Part shown: in pieces, positions 15,384 to 24,477 of the stretch | How the letters are laid out: each line of letters opens with the position of its first letter | Numbering within the stretch: the stretch's first letter is position 1 | Origin: Clostridia bacterium | Lineage (GTDB): Bacteria > Bacillota > Clostridia > TANB77 > CAG-508 | DNA length: 64,000 nt | Direction of reading: 5' to 3' | Assembly (NCBI GenBank): GCA_017512025.1 | Contig: JAFWHH010000012.1 | Coordinates: 248,001-312,000, forward strand | Made by a program: the position numbers and the translations under genes | Notes under the pieces: model-generated | What the model was told of the DNA's origin: nothing | The model's database searches: none | What the model saw: the letters and a program-made list of their open reading frames with translations, nothing else

Positions 15384-16142
15384 ATGATCAAGAGCAACAT
15401 TTCTTACAACGGTGCAAGCAGACGGGAAAAGCTGGTGAATGATTTCATCAGCGAGGCTAGGAGCTCAACCAAGTACGAAAGTGCAGCATATGCCGTTTGG
15501 GCTGTCTTTCGTGACGATTCGGCTGAGTGGGAAGTTGAAGGTTCTCAGGGCTGCCGCTATCCGCTTTCGCGGATGAGAAATAGCAGCATCGAAAAAGAAT
15601 TTCTCGACTATGCTAAGACTATTCCGGATCAGCTTTACATGCTTGGCCTCAGAGAGGGGCTGATCATTGAAGTCAGATCCAGATGTATCTATGTTGAGGC
15701 ATTTGACCTGGCTGAAACTCGTGAGGAAGCACTTGCAATGGTGATTACGAGTTGTAAGAAGGCCAACAGCAGACGCGGCTACTACTTTATCACGTACGAT
15801 CAGTTGAGATTCGCGTTGATCGACGGAAATGACCTGTTTATGAATCTCGGTGTGATCCCGGAGCACTTCAAGACGTTTTTTGAGGACGATGGAGAACTCA
15901 AAGAAGACGTCAAGGATGCTTTTTCGGATGCTGGCCTCACTATCCATGCTGTGTGTAAGGGGCTGGCTATTTACTCCGAGAGCGGTTATTTCGAGGAAAG
16001 AAAGGAATTCTTCAAAGAGGCAGCAAGTGGCAACGATACGGACTGCTACTACGAGTATGCGGAGCATCGACACTTCGACAAATTCCCCACAGATATTAAA
16101 AACTACTTGTGGGAAAAGGCGAAAAACGGATTCGAAGAGTAA
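15384..16142 (+). CDS. GC-richer orphan protein (252 aa)
   Basis: A 252-residue protein behind GAGAGGAGAAG before ATG 15384. It is soluble and acidic, with no recognised family. Several features suggest an alpha/beta fold: alternating strands in EGLIIEVRSRCIYVEAF and helical segments such as ETREEALAMVITSCKKAN; the C-terminus is acidic and aromatic. GC-rich codons (CTC, GTC, ATC, CGC) are frequent, unlike the AT-rich ppdK region downstream. Own promoter and long leader upstream, strong terminator downstream. Function unknown. Confidence 0.6.
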   Translation: MIKSNISYNGASRREKLVNDFISEARSSTKYESAAYAVWAVFRDDSAEWEVEGSQGCRYPLSRMRNSSIEKEFLDYAKTIPDQLYMLGLREGLIIEVRSRCIYVEAFDLAETREEALAMVITSCKKANSRRGYYFITYDQLRFALIDGNDLFMNLGVIPEHFKTFFEDDGELKEDVKDAFSDAGLTIHAVCKGLAIYSESGYFEERKEFFKEAASGNDTDCYYEYAEHRHFDKFPTDIKNYLWEKAKNGFEE

Positions 16143-16198
16143 GCATACGTAGAAGCATGAGCGGATAGACAACTTGTAAGAGACTCAAAGATCTGAAT

Positions 16199-16237
16199 GA
16201 CGGTGACAGGGGAATTTATTCCCCTGTTACTGTTTTT
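16199..16237 (+). terminator. Intrinsic terminator
   Basis: GTGACAGGGGAA (16203-16214) pairs with TTCCCCTGTTAC (16219-16230), followed by a long T run. Confidence 0.85.
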
Positions 16238-16268
16238 TTATTAAGAAAATAAAAAATATTTCAATAAA

Positions 16269-16297
16269 TTGATACAAAATAAAAAATGTGGTATAAT
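16269..16297 (+). promoter_or_regulatory. Cassette promoter
   Basis: TTGATA (16269-16274), 17 bp, TGG-TATAAT (16292-16297). The short leader to ATG 16347 has no strong hairpin. Confidence 0.65.
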
Positions 16298-16346
16298 TAA
16301 TTTTGGCATTACAAAACAATAAAACTCAAACAACGGAGGAAAATGT

Positions 16347-16673
16347 ATGCTGATCAAAAGAATTTTGGCTTATTTTAAAGCCAAAAAAGAGCAGAGGGAG
16401 CACGATCGTAAGCCATTCTACAATCCGGCAGATGGCAGTGTCGCTGATCGGAGAGAACGCCTTGTGGTTCAACGCAAGGAAAAGTTCCGTGAAGCAGAAA
16501 GCATCTATCGGAATGACTTCAGTGCAAGCAAGTATCTGGAGGCCATGTGGCAGCGAGTTCTCGATGCACAGGCGATTGAAACTTATGAAGATTGGGAGAT
16601 GGAGTATATCCGTCCGGAGCTTAAGGCACCTCGTGTCAAGGCTCATCCTCGTAAGAAGAGAAAGTATGCGTAA
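16347..16673 (+). CDS. GC-richer orphan basic protein (108 aa)
   Basis: A 108-residue, very basic protein (many K and R at both ends: KRILAYFKAKKEQREHDRK at the start, HPRKKRKYA at the end) behind ACGGAGGA before ATG 16347. A central helical section includes YLEAMWQRVLDAQAIETYEDW. The charge pattern would suit RNA or DNA binding, but no fold is recognised. Own promoter and terminator. GC-richer than ppdK, which follows. Confidence 0.55.
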   Translation: MLIKRILAYFKAKKEQREHDRKPFYNPADGSVADRRERLVVQRKEKFREAESIYRNDFSASKYLEAMWQRVLDAQAIETYEDWEMEYIRPELKAPRVKAHPRKKRKYA

Positions 16674-16685
16674 TCTGCTCTGACC

Positions 16686-16726
16686 AAACCGGGACTTGTC
16701 ATTCTGACAGGGCCCGGTTCTTTTAT
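16686..16726 (+). terminator. Intrinsic terminator
   Basis: AACCGGG (16687-16693) pairs with CCCGGTT (16713-16719), with an inner TGTC/GACA stem, then TTTTA. Confidence 0.8.
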
Positions 16727-16851
16727 TAAAAACAAATAAAAAAATACTTTGTAAAAATTAATAAAAAATTTTTAAATATAATATATTTTTTATTTTTATG
16801 TTATAATTATTACGAATTTACAAAAGAATATATTTTTAGGAGGAAAAACTA

Positions 16852-19479
16852 ATGAATAAAAAATATGTTTACCTTTTTAAAGAGGGAAATGCTTCTATGC
16901 GTGAACTTCTTGGAGGAAAAGGAGCAAACCTTGCTGAAATGACTACACTTGGAATGCCTATTCCACAAGGATTCACAATTACTACTGAAGCATGTAATAA
17001 GTATTATGAGGACAATGAACAAATTTCAGATATCATTTTAAAACAAATAGATTCTGCTCTCATTTTCTTAGAAGAGCAAACAGGAAAGAAACTAGGAAGT
17101 ATACAAAGACCACTTCTAGTTTCGGTTAGATCAGGAGCTAGAGCTTCAATGCCAGGTATGATGGATACTATTTTAAACTTAGGAATGAATGATGATGTTG
17201 TGCAAGTTTTTGCAGAAAAGAATAGAAGATTTGCTTATGATAGCTACAGAAGATTTATTCAAATGTATGCTGACGTTGTTAGAGAAGTTCCAAAGGATTT
17301 ATTCGAAAAAGCTATAGATACTAAAAAATATCAAAGAGGATTACATCTAGATACAGATATGGATGCTAATGACTTAGAAGATTTAGTAAAAGTATTTAAA
17401 GGTATTTATAGAGATTATCTACATGAAGAATTTCCACAAGATACAAAGCTTCAATTAATAGAAGCAGTTAAAGCTGTATTTAGATCATGGAACAACCCAA
17501 GAGCTATAACATATAGAAAGTTAAATGATATACCTTCTAGCTGGGGTACAGCAGTTAATGTTCAAGAGATGGTATTTGGTAACATGGGTGACGACTGTGG
17601 TACTGGTGTTGCTTTCTCTAGAAACCCTGCTACTGGTAAAAAAGAAATATTTGGTGAATACTTAATGAATGCACAAGGAGAAGATGTTGTTGCTGGTATA
17701 AGAACACCTCAATCAATGGATTCATTAAAACATGTTAATTCAAACGTATACAATCAATTTGCTAAATATGCAGATAAGTTAGAGAAACATTACAAAGATA
17801 TGCAAGATATGGAATTTACTATTGAACATGGTAAATTATATATGCTTCAAACAAGAAATGCTAAAAGAACAGCTGTAGCTGCACTTAAAGTAGCTGTTGA
17901 TTTAGTAGCAGAAGGATTAATAGATGAAAAAGAAGCAATGCTTCGTGTTGATCCAGAGCAATTAAATCAATTATTACACCCAGACTTTGATAAAAAGAAA
18001 TTAAAAGCAGCTAAAGTAATTACAAAAGGATTACCTGCTTCTCCAGGAGCTGCAACAGGAAAACTTGTATTTACTGCAGAAAGAGCACAAGAGCTTGCAG
18101 AGCAAGGTGAAAAAGAATTAATACTAGCAAGACTTGAGACATCTCCAGAAGATATCGAAGGAATGGTAGTATGTAATGGTATCTTAACAGTAAGAGGTGG
18201 TATGACATCTCATGCTGCTGTTGTTGCAAGAGGTATGGGAACATGCTGCGTTGCTGGTTGTGGTGATTTAACAGTTAATAGTGATGATAAAATACTATAT
18301 ACAAAAGAAGGACAAGAATTCCATGAAGGAGATTATATCTCAATAGATGGATCTACTGGTAATGTATATGGTGAGAAAATAGAGACTGTAGATGCTGATG
18401 TATCAGGAGATTTTGCTAAGTTCATGGGATGGGCAGATAAGATAAGAACTCTAGAGGTTCGTACTAATGCTGATAACCCAAGAGATGCTAAAAAAGCATA
18501 TGAATTTGGTGCACAAGGAATTGGTCTATGTAGAACAGAGCATATGTTCTTTGAACCAGATAGAATTGCTGCTATCAGAGAAATGATTGTATCTGAAACA
18601 CCAGAGCAAAGAGCAGATGCTTTAAATAAAATACTTCCAATGCAAAGAGGAGACTTTGAAGAATTATTTAGAACAATGAAGGGATATCCAGTAACAATAA
18701 GATTACTAGATCCACCACTTCATGAATTCTTACCAAAGAAAGATGATGAAATTAAAGAATTAGCTAAAGATATGGGAATAACATACAAGAAGCTAAAAGA
18801 GATAGTATCTGACTTACATGAGTTTAATCCAATGATGGGATTCAGAGGATGTAGACTTGATGTAAAATACCCAGAGATAGCTGTAATGCAAACTAAAGCT
18901 ATTATGGAAGCTGCTATAAATGTTCAAAATGAAGGAATTAAGGTTATTCCAGAAATAATGATACCACTTGTAGGAGATACAAAAGAGCTTCGATTTGTTA
19001 AGAATATTGTAGAGGAAACAGCTGAAGATCTACTAAAGAACAGTAACTCAAAAGTTAAATATCATATTGGTACGATGATAGAAATACCAAGAGCATGTTT
19101 AATGGCTGATGAGATAGCTAGAGATGCAGAATTCTTCTCATTTGGTACGAATGACTTAACACAGTTAACATACGGATTTAGCCGTGATGATGCTGGTAAG
19201 TTCTTAAAATATTACTACGAAGAGAAGATATTTGAATCTGATCCATTCCAAAAAGTAGATCAAAAAGGTGTAGGAAAACTTATGCAAATGGCTATTAAAG
19301 ATAGCAAGAAAGTAAGACCTGATATAGAGCTTGGAATATGTGGAGAGCATGGAGGAAACCCACCAACAGTTGAGTTCTGTCATAACATAGGATTAACTTA
19401 TGTATCATGTTCACCATTTAGAGTCCCAATTGCAAGACTAGCAGCTGCACAAGCAGCAGTTAAAACTGAAACAAAATAA
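16852..19479 (+). CDS. ppdK: Pyruvate, phosphate dikinase
   Basis: Interconverts pyruvate + ATP + phosphate and phosphoenolpyruvate + AMP + PPi, a reversible glycolytic step common in anaerobic Clostridia. The 875 residues are full length. The N-terminal ATP-grasp nucleotide domain (GGKGANLAEMT at 17-27, then SVRSGARASMPGMMDT) is followed by the phosphohistidine swivel domain with GGMTSHAAVVARGMGTCCV, and the TIM barrel with ELGICGEHGGNP carrying the catalytic Cys near the C-terminus. ATG 16852 follows TTAGGAGG. Single-gene unit with a TATAAT-like box near 16801-16806 and a terminator after it. Confidence 0.97.
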   Translation: MNKKYVYLFKEGNASMRELLGGKGANLAEMTTLGMPIPQGFTITTEACNKYYEDNEQISDIILKQIDSALIFLEEQTGKKLGSIQRPLLVSVRSGARASMPGMMDTILNLGMNDDVVQVFAEKNRRFAYDSYRRFIQMYADVVREVPKDLFEKAIDTKKYQRGLHLDTDMDANDLEDLVKVFKGIYRDYLHEEFPQDTKLQLIEAVKAVFRSWNNPRAITYRKLNDIPSSWGTAVNVQEMVFGNMGDDCGTGVAFSRNPATGKKEIFGEYLMNAQGEDVVAGIRTPQSMDSLKHVNSNVYNQFAKYADKLEKHYKDMQDMEFTIEHGKLYMLQTRNAKRTAVAALKVAVDLVAEGLIDEKEAMLRVDPEQLNQLLHPDFDKKKLKAAKVITKGLPASPGAATGKLVFTAERAQELAEQGEKELILARLETSPEDIEGMVVCNGILTVRGGMTSHAAVVARGMGTCCVAGCGDLTVNSDDKILYTKEGQEFHEGDYISIDGSTGNVYGEKIETVDADVSGDFAKFMGWADKIRTLEVRTNADNPRDAKKAYEFGAQGIGLCRTEHMFFEPDRIAAIREMIVSETPEQRADALNKILPMQRGDFEELFRTMKGYPVTIRLLDPPLHEFLPKKDDEIKELAKDMGITYKKLKEIVSDLHEFNPMMGFRGCRLDVKYPEIAVMQTKAIMEAAINVQNEGIKVIPEIMIPLVGDTKELRFVKNIVEETAEDLLKNSNSKVKYHIGTMIEIPRACLMADEIARDAEFFSFGTNDLTQLTYGFSRDDAGKFLKYYYEEKIFESDPFQKVDQKGVGKLMQMAIKDSKKVRPDIELGICGEHGGNPPTVEFCHNIGLTYVSCSPFRVPIARLAAAQAAVKTETK

Positions 19480-19483
19480 GATT

Positions 19484-19515
19484 AAAAGGCTGAGTTTATA
19501 CTCGGTCTTTTTTGT
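19484..19515 (+). terminator. Intrinsic terminator of ppdK
   Basis: AAAAGGCTGAGT pairs (with G-U pairs) with ACTCGGTCTTTT around a TTAT loop, then T run. Confidence 0.75.
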
Positions 19516-19534
19516 CTAGTATAATAGCGAAATA

Positions 19535-19668
19535 TTGACTTTTTGATAATTAGACATTATACTCGGGGCATATTGTTCTACTGATAACATGTCAGTCACA
19601 ATGTAATTAGAAGATGGGGCTTATATTGCTTCATCAAGGCCTGTAAGATGTTCGGTCAGACATCTTAC
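19535..19668 (+). promoter_or_regulatory. Cassette promoter and structured leader
   Basis: TTGACT (19535-19540), 17 bp, TATACT (19558-19563). In the leader GTAAGATGT (19643-19651) pairs perfectly with ACATCTTAC (19660-19668). An upstream AGAAGATG (about 19609-19616) could compete for CATCTT, so two alternative folds are possible just ahead of the AGGAGG site. Confidence 0.6.
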
Positions 19669-19688
19669 CAACTAGTAGGAGGTTTAAT

Positions 19689-20117
19689 ATGCCTGCTAAT
19701 GAGATTCAGTACCATGTTGTAATGTGTGAATGTCCAAGTTGCAAGGAGGAAGTTGAAGGCTTATTACCAACAGTAAGTCATGCTTTCGAATGTCCTTCAT
19801 GCAATAAAACAATTCGCGTGTTAGACTGCCGTACGTATGAGACAATGTATTTCCGAAGCATTACCAAAAAGCTAAAGCCCGTAAAAATCAAAGGTCCGAC
19901 TATCAAGCTTTGGTGTAGATGGTGTGAGCATGTATTTCAGGCAACGAATGTCCACGATAATGAGACTCGGATTTGCCCGAAATGCGGAAAGGCAATCAAA
20001 ATCAAGCATGTAGGTGGAATCTGTGAAGGGTGCCACACTTATATCGAAAGATACGTGCAAGAGGGGATACATGTCATCAAATGCAACGTTTGCGGAAATA
20101 ATCAGCCTGTTTTATGA
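19689..20117 (+). CDS. Multi-zinc-ribbon protein, orphan (142 aa)
   Basis: The protein carries six CxxC pairs that form three consecutive zinc ribbons: CPSC/CPSC (about residues 15-38), CRWC/CPKC (about 76-98) and CEGC/CNVC (about 112-133). Between ribbons 1 and 2 is a basic stretch (SITKKLKPVKIKG). There is no catalytic domain, so it is likely to bind nucleic acid or a protein partner; zinc-ribbon-only proteins are often transcription or ribosome-associated adaptors. ATG 19689 follows TAGGAGG. It is a single-gene cassette, GC-richer than its neighbours ppdK and alr, with its own promoter, leader and terminator. Confidence 0.7.
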   Translation: MPANEIQYHVVMCECPSCKEEVEGLLPTVSHAFECPSCNKTIRVLDCRTYETMYFRSITKKLKPVKIKGPTIKLWCRWCEHVFQATNVHDNETRICPKCGKAIKIKHVGGICEGCHTYIERYVQEGIHVIKCNVCGNNQPVL

Positions 20118-20119
20118 TC

Positions 20120-20160
20120 GTGAAAAAGAGCTTCGTTTAACGACGGAGCTCTTTTTCAAT
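20120..20160 (+). terminator. Intrinsic terminator
   Basis: GAAAAAGAGCT (20122-20132) pairs with AGCTCTTTTTC (20147-20157). Confidence 0.85.
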
Positions 20161-20223
20161 TTATTCTTGAAAAAATAAATAAGTTGTAATATGATTTAGA
20201 AAACAATTTTGGAGGTACTTAGG

Positions 20224-21330
20224 ATGAATAATTTTTTTGATGAAAATATTACAAGACCAGTATGTATGGAAGTTAATTTAAATAATTTTGAATATAATAT
20301 AAATAGTATACAAAAGATGGTTGGGGATAATGTTAAGCTTATGCCTGTTATTAAGGCTAGTGGATATGGAACTCATATCAATCAAAGACTTGATGTAATA
20401 AATAAATTTGATATTGTTGCTGTTGCTAATGTAGATGAAGCAGTTTACATGAGGGAGCTTGGTTATGAGAAAGAGGTATTCGTTTTAAATCAACCATATG
20501 CATCAGAAATAGATAAAATTATTAAATATAATATAGTTGTTGGTATTAGCTCTCATGAATTTGCAGATAAGCTTGCTGAGACTGGCAAAGAGGTAACTGT
20601 TCATGTTGAAGTTGGTACTGGTATGGGAAGAACTGGAGTTCATCCATATAAGATAGAAGAGTACTTAAATTGTCTAGCACCAAATATTAAGGTAGAAGGT
20701 ATATATACTCATTTTTCTTCTGCAGACATAGATGATGAGTATACTAGAAAGCAGTTAAAATCATTTAATGTTGCTGTTGATACAGCAAAAGGAATATTGG
20801 GAGATATTAAGTATATACATGCTGCAGCATCCAATGCTCTTATTAATTATCCAGAGGCTAGATTTAATTTAGTTAGACCAGGAATTATTATATACGGTTA
20901 CCCAGGCGCTGATGATACATTAGATAAAATAGATCTTAAACCAATTGCTAAATTAAAAGCAACAGTTACATTCTTAAAAGAAGTAGAAGAGGGAACAAGT
21001 ATTGGTTATAGCAGAAGTTATATAACAACAAGACATACCAAAGTTGCAACTATACCAATTGGATATGCTGATGGATTTAGAAGAACATTCTCAAATGGTT
21101 GGGAAGTAATGATTAGAGGTAAAAAAGTTCCAATTATTGGTAAGGTTTGTATGGATGGATTCATGGCTGATGTTACTGATATTGATGATGTTCAAGTTGG
21201 TGATGAAGTTATTATCTGGGATAATGAAAACATTAAGCTTGAAGATTTAGCCCAAAAATGTGATACAATTAACTATGAGATTATATCTGCAATTGGAACA
21301 AGAGTTCCAAGAAAGTTTATTAGAGAATAG
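20224..21330 (+). CDS. alr: Alanine racemase
   Basis: PLP-dependent interconversion of L- and D-alanine for peptidoglycan. The PLP lysine is in LMPVIKASGYGTH (Lys44), in place of the common VVKANAYGHG wording; the catalytic tyrosine is in SIGYSRSY; and the second domain has GKVCMDGFMADVTD. At 368 residues it is normal length. I start it at ATG 20224, 7 bases after GGAGGT (20211-20216), rather than at TTG 20209. Alanine racemase is essential for the wall in most Bacillota. An isozyme role in spores is possible, given spore genes nearby, but cannot be told from sequence. Confidence 0.93.
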   Translation: MNNFFDENITRPVCMEVNLNNFEYNINSIQKMVGDNVKLMPVIKASGYGTHINQRLDVINKFDIVAVANVDEAVYMRELGYEKEVFVLNQPYASEIDKIIKYNIVVGISSHEFADKLAETGKEVTVHVEVGTGMGRTGVHPYKIEEYLNCLAPNIKVEGIYTHFSSADIDDEYTRKQLKSFNVAVDTAKGILGDIKYIHAAASNALINYPEARFNLVRPGIIIYGYPGADDTLDKIDLKPIAKLKATVTFLKEVEEGTSIGYSRSYITTRHTKVATIPIGYADGFRRTFSNGWEVMIRGKKVPIIGKVCMDGFMADVTDIDDVQVGDEVIIWDNENIKLEDLAQKCDTINYEIISAIGTRVPRKFIRE

Positions 21331-21349
21331 GTAATTATATAGAAATAAC

Positions 21350-21421
21350 TTGCATATTATGTAAAACTACGATATAATGGTCGTTGACATTTGGTAAATA
21401 GCCTGTGTCAACGATCTTTTT
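21350..21421 (+). promoter_or_regulatory. Cassette promoter followed by a full intrinsic terminator in the leader
   Basis: TTGCAT (21350-21355), 17 bp, TATAAT (21373-21378). Immediately downstream an 11-bp stem (21379-21389 with 21406-21416, one G-U pair) is followed by TTTTT (21417-21421). No other promoter is visible before the gene at 21504, so either the hairpin is an attenuator or it terminates alr and the promoter lies upstream of it. Confidence 0.65.
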
Positions 21422-21503
21422 CACTAAATTGTGAGAGGGGATTCTTACTTTTTAGCGATGCAACTAGAGGCCAATACAACTATTGAAAGGTAAGGTGAAA
21501 TCA

Positions 21504-22220
21504 ATGACTGAAATTGAGAAAAGACTTAATGAAAACCGGGCTGCTATCGAGGGTGCTATTGTAAGCTTTTCGGGAGAAACTCAGTGGGGATCAAAACCGA
21601 ACGCTAAAGTCATCGAAATGGGTGAGGCATACTGCAGAGAGCTGATTAAGTGTTTGGATGCTTTCGGTGGTGACGATGATGCATCTAAGCTGTGCTTCTT
21701 CTCGGATGTTGTTGTACGTGTTTTTGTTGCAGGTACACGTTATTACGAGGAAATCGGCAATGAAGAGCTCAAGGCAATTGCAGGTATCTTTAATGAGCTC
21801 AGAATGCTTAGAGATGAGTTTATCAGAGATCGCAAATTCGATGTAGTGTTCAACAAAGCTATGTATGTGCGTGAAATGTTTCTTACAAATACTATTAGTC
21901 GTGAGGATTATGACTGCAAATATCGTCAGTCAATGATTTTCCCGAACTTCTGTGATTTGTACAAAATCGTACATAAGATTCTGGCAAACTGGGACAAGCT
22001 GAATGAGTATAGTGACTTCCATCTGATGTTCACGTATTTCAGAAGAGACTGGTATCATACAGAGATCAATGCTGATTATCATGGTGATGTCTTTCTTGAT
22101 AAAGTACAGGGCTGGAAAGGCCCGAAGCCGGATACAGCAATCCAGGACAGCGACCCCAGATGGTATGCCAAAGCGTTTATCCAGATGCTTGATGAAAGAA
22201 TCAATGGTCAGACAGCCTAA
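21504..22220 (+). CDS. GC-richer orphan protein (238 aa)
   Basis: A 238-residue soluble protein with no recognised family. It is helical and acidic, with aromatic segments such as SDFHLMFTYFRRDWYHTEIN in the C-terminal third. ATG 21504 is preferred over TTG 21483 because AAGGTAAGGTGA precedes it. Codons CTG, CGT, GTC and CCG are common, against the TTA/AGA-dominated neighbours alr and dgt. Own promoter, leader hairpin and terminator (22250-22280). Function unknown. Confidence 0.6.
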   Translation: MTEIEKRLNENRAAIEGAIVSFSGETQWGSKPNAKVIEMGEAYCRELIKCLDAFGGDDDASKLCFFSDVVVRVFVAGTRYYEEIGNEELKAIAGIFNELRMLRDEFIRDRKFDVVFNKAMYVREMFLTNTISREDYDCKYRQSMIFPNFCDLYKIVHKILANWDKLNEYSDFHLMFTYFRRDWYHTEINADYHGDVFLDKVQGWKGPKPDTAIQDSDPRWYAKAFIQMLDERINGQTA

Positions 22221-22249
22221 GCAAACAGTTATTGAATTCAAAATGGGCA

Positions 22250-22280
22250 AGAGCTGGCTCCGTATGGAGCTGGCTTTTGT
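22250..22280 (+). terminator. Intrinsic terminator
   Basis: An 11-bp stem including G-U pairs: GAGCTGGCTCC-GTAT-GGAGCTGGCTT, then TTTTG. Confidence 0.65.
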
Positions 22281-22409
22281 GCTCTAAGAATAAAGTAAAG
22301 GATAAAATAGTAATAAATATTCATATACAATTAATCTTGATATACTTCTTTAAGTGTTATAAAATGCAGATATAAAATGAGAAGCAAATAATAAAAAAGA
22401 GGTGTTAGT

Positions 22410-23624
22410 ATGAGAGATAGTTTTAAAGAAGTAGCTGCTGGAAGCAGTAATCCAAATTGGGATAATATGATTAAGAGAAAGAATAGCTTATATAAGCGTG
22501 AGAATGACATTAGAAGCGATTTTGAAAGAGACTATACACGTTTACTTCACTGCAACGCTTATAGAAGATTAAAACATAAAACACAAGTATTCTTCTCACC
22601 AAAAAGTGATCATGTTTGTACAAGAATAGAGCATGTTAATTATGTTGAATCTATTAGTAATACAATAGCAAGTTATCTTGGACTTAATACTCAATTAACA
22701 AGAGCTATTGCAACAGCACATGATATGGGTCACAGTCCATTTGGACATAAAGGTGAAACAGTTTTAAATGAAATATGTAAAAGAGATATCGGTACAACAT
22801 TTTGGCATGAGAAGAATGGAGTTCATTTTGTAGATGATATAGAGCTTCTAGAAGATGATAAAGGAGATTTAAGAAACTTAAATCTAACATATGCAGTAAG
22901 AGATGGTATTATATCTCACTGCGGTGAAATAGATGAAAACTCTCTTAAACCAAGAACAGAATATATTGATTTAGATGAATACACATATCCAAACGAGTAT
23001 AATCCTTATACTTGGGAAGGTTGTGTTGTTAAGATTTCAGATAAGATATCATACATTGGTAGAGATTTAGAAGATGCTCTTCATTTACAATTATTAGATA
23101 GATACAGAATAAAAGAGCTAAAAGGAATTCTAAATATAAGTGATGAGAAAACACTTAATAATCCAAATATTATTAATGATTTAATAAAGGATTTATGCCA
23201 AAATAGTAGCGTAGAAAAAGGTTTATGCTTCTCCGAAGAGATGCTAAATCTATTAGATAAAATAAAAGAATTTAACTACAAGAATATATATGCTCATCCA
23301 AGACTTGCGGCATCTAACGAGTACTTCTCTTTAATAATTAATAGAATATATGAAACATTAAAGAGCTGCTACAACGAAGGAGAAATATATAAGGGGCTTT
23401 CTAAAGTAGAGAAATTCTATCCAGATACAATAGCTACATTTAAAGATTGGTTATACAAGTATTCTGATTTAACGGATAGAACCGATACTAATTTAAAGAA
23501 TAGTATTGTATATAAATTATCTAAGGGTAATGAAAAAGAATACTATAAATCAATTCTAGATTTTATAGCTGGTATGACTGACAACTATGCAATAGATGTA
23601 TATAACGAAATATTAAGATTTTAA
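22410..23624 (+). CDS. dgt: Deoxyguanosinetriphosphate triphosphohydrolase-like protein
   Basis: An HD-domain dNTPase that would hydrolyse dGTP (or several dNTPs) to the nucleoside and triphosphate, helping control dNTP pools. The HD metal motif is AHDMGHSPFGHKGE (about residues 107-120), preceded by RRLKHKTQVF and RIEHVNYVESI and followed by the second half in KISDKISYIGRDLEDAL. The 404 residues match the family. ATG 22410 follows AAGAGGTG. It is followed after 23 bases by an HTH-repeat gene, so the two form an operon; no terminator intervenes. Confidence 0.9.
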   Translation: MRDSFKEVAAGSSNPNWDNMIKRKNSLYKRENDIRSDFERDYTRLLHCNAYRRLKHKTQVFFSPKSDHVCTRIEHVNYVESISNTIASYLGLNTQLTRAIATAHDMGHSPFGHKGETVLNEICKRDIGTTFWHEKNGVHFVDDIELLEDDKGDLRNLNLTYAVRDGIISHCGEIDENSLKPRTEYIDLDEYTYPNEYNPYTWEGCVVKISDKISYIGRDLEDALHLQLLDRYRIKELKGILNISDEKTLNNPNIINDLIKDLCQNSSVEKGLCFSEEMLNLLDKIKEFNYKNIYAHPRLAASNEYFSLIINRIYETLKSCYNEGEIYKGLSKVEKFYPDTIATFKDWLYKYSDLTDRTDTNLKNSIVYKLSKGNEKEYYKSILDFIAGMTDNYAIDVYNEILRF

Positions 23625-23647
23625 ATTAGATTATAAGGAGATTTAAT

Positions 23648-24358
23648 ATGCTAGATGAAACAGATGTATTTTTAATTAATGCTTGTATTAGTAATGCATC
23701 ATATGAAGTAATTGCACATGCTATGGGTTATTCTATGGCAGAGCTAAAAAATAGATTACAAACTTTAAGCTTAAAAGGAATAAATGCTCGTCCGGGAATG
23801 GGTGGTAAGAAAATAACACCACAGGATGTAAAGATATATAATTTACTAAAAAGTGGTAAATCAGATATTCAGATTGTTGCTCAACTTGGGCTACAAGGAA
23901 AATATAAAGTAGCTAATGTTATTAAAAAATTTGAGAGCCTTGGAAAGGATAATTCGAAAAAAGATGAGCCTTCTCAAAATGATATTAGATCAATATTAAG
24001 CAAAGAGGATCAAGTTAAAATAGTTGAAATGAAAAATCAAGGAAGAACTATAGCTGAAATAGCAGAATACTTAGATACGGATTTTCATTCATTTGAGCAC
24101 AGGATTGGTGTAACAGTTAAAAGTGGTCATGCAATTCCAGAGCTTGTACAAATGTGGATTGGAAAAGGTACATGGCATAGAGGTAAAATTGAGTCAATCA
24201 AACTTGATGAAACAGATAGACAAATACTTGAACGTAGGGATAAACAAACATTAAGAGAAACGGCTAAAGAACTAGGACTTGATTTTAAAACGGTTAAAAA
24301 TAAGAATCGTAGAATGAGAAAATATCCAATAGAAGAGCAAGAAGAAGAAGAAAGATAA
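23648..24358 (+). CDS. Multi-HTH DNA-binding protein, cotranscribed with dgt (236 aa)
   Basis: Contains at least three helix-turn-helix-like units: residues ~15-45 (SYEVIAHAMGYSMAELKNRL), ~65-95 (SDIQIVAQLGLQGKYKVANV) and ~205-228 (TLRETAKELGLDFKTVKNKN), plus a TIAEIAEYLD unit near 133-145. It ends in a run of glutamates. There is no ligand or catalytic domain. It lies 23 bases after dgt behind TAAGGAG, so it is likely to be in the same transcript. Repeated HTHs in one chain recall the 769-aa protein at 6646, suggesting that this lineage uses modular HTH arrays. Target unknown. Confidence 0.65.
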   Translation: MLDETDVFLINACISNASYEVIAHAMGYSMAELKNRLQTLSLKGINARPGMGGKKITPQDVKIYNLLKSGKSDIQIVAQLGLQGKYKVANVIKKFESLGKDNSKKDEPSQNDIRSILSKEDQVKIVEMKNQGRTIAEIAEYLDTDFHSFEHRIGVTVKSGHAIPELVQMWIGKGTWHRGKIESIKLDETDRQILERRDKQTLRETAKELGLDFKTVKNKNRRMRKYPIEEQEEEER

Positions 24359-24372
24359 TTTATAAATAATGC

Positions 24373-24477
24373 TTGACATGTTATAAAAATCAAATTAAAA
24401 TAGATGGATAAAGTGTTTGTAATGAACACCGTCTTCGGAGGGTGTTCATACCTCCGTAGATGTATCTGATTGGAGGT
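24373..24477 (+). promoter_or_regulatory. Cassette promoter with RBS-sequestering leader
   Basis: TTGACA (24373-24378), 17 bp, TAAAAT (24396-24401). The leader contains TGAACACC (24423-24430) pairing with GGTGTTCA (24441-24448). ACCTCCG (24450-24456) can pair either with CGGAGG (24436-24441) or with the ribosome-binding site GGAGGT (24472-24477). This arrangement could switch translation of the gene at 24485. Confidence 0.65.

Noticed and set aside
15465..16172. 235-codon minus-strand frame opposite the 252-aa orphan
   Set aside because: No ribosome-binding site or promoter; the plus strand has both.
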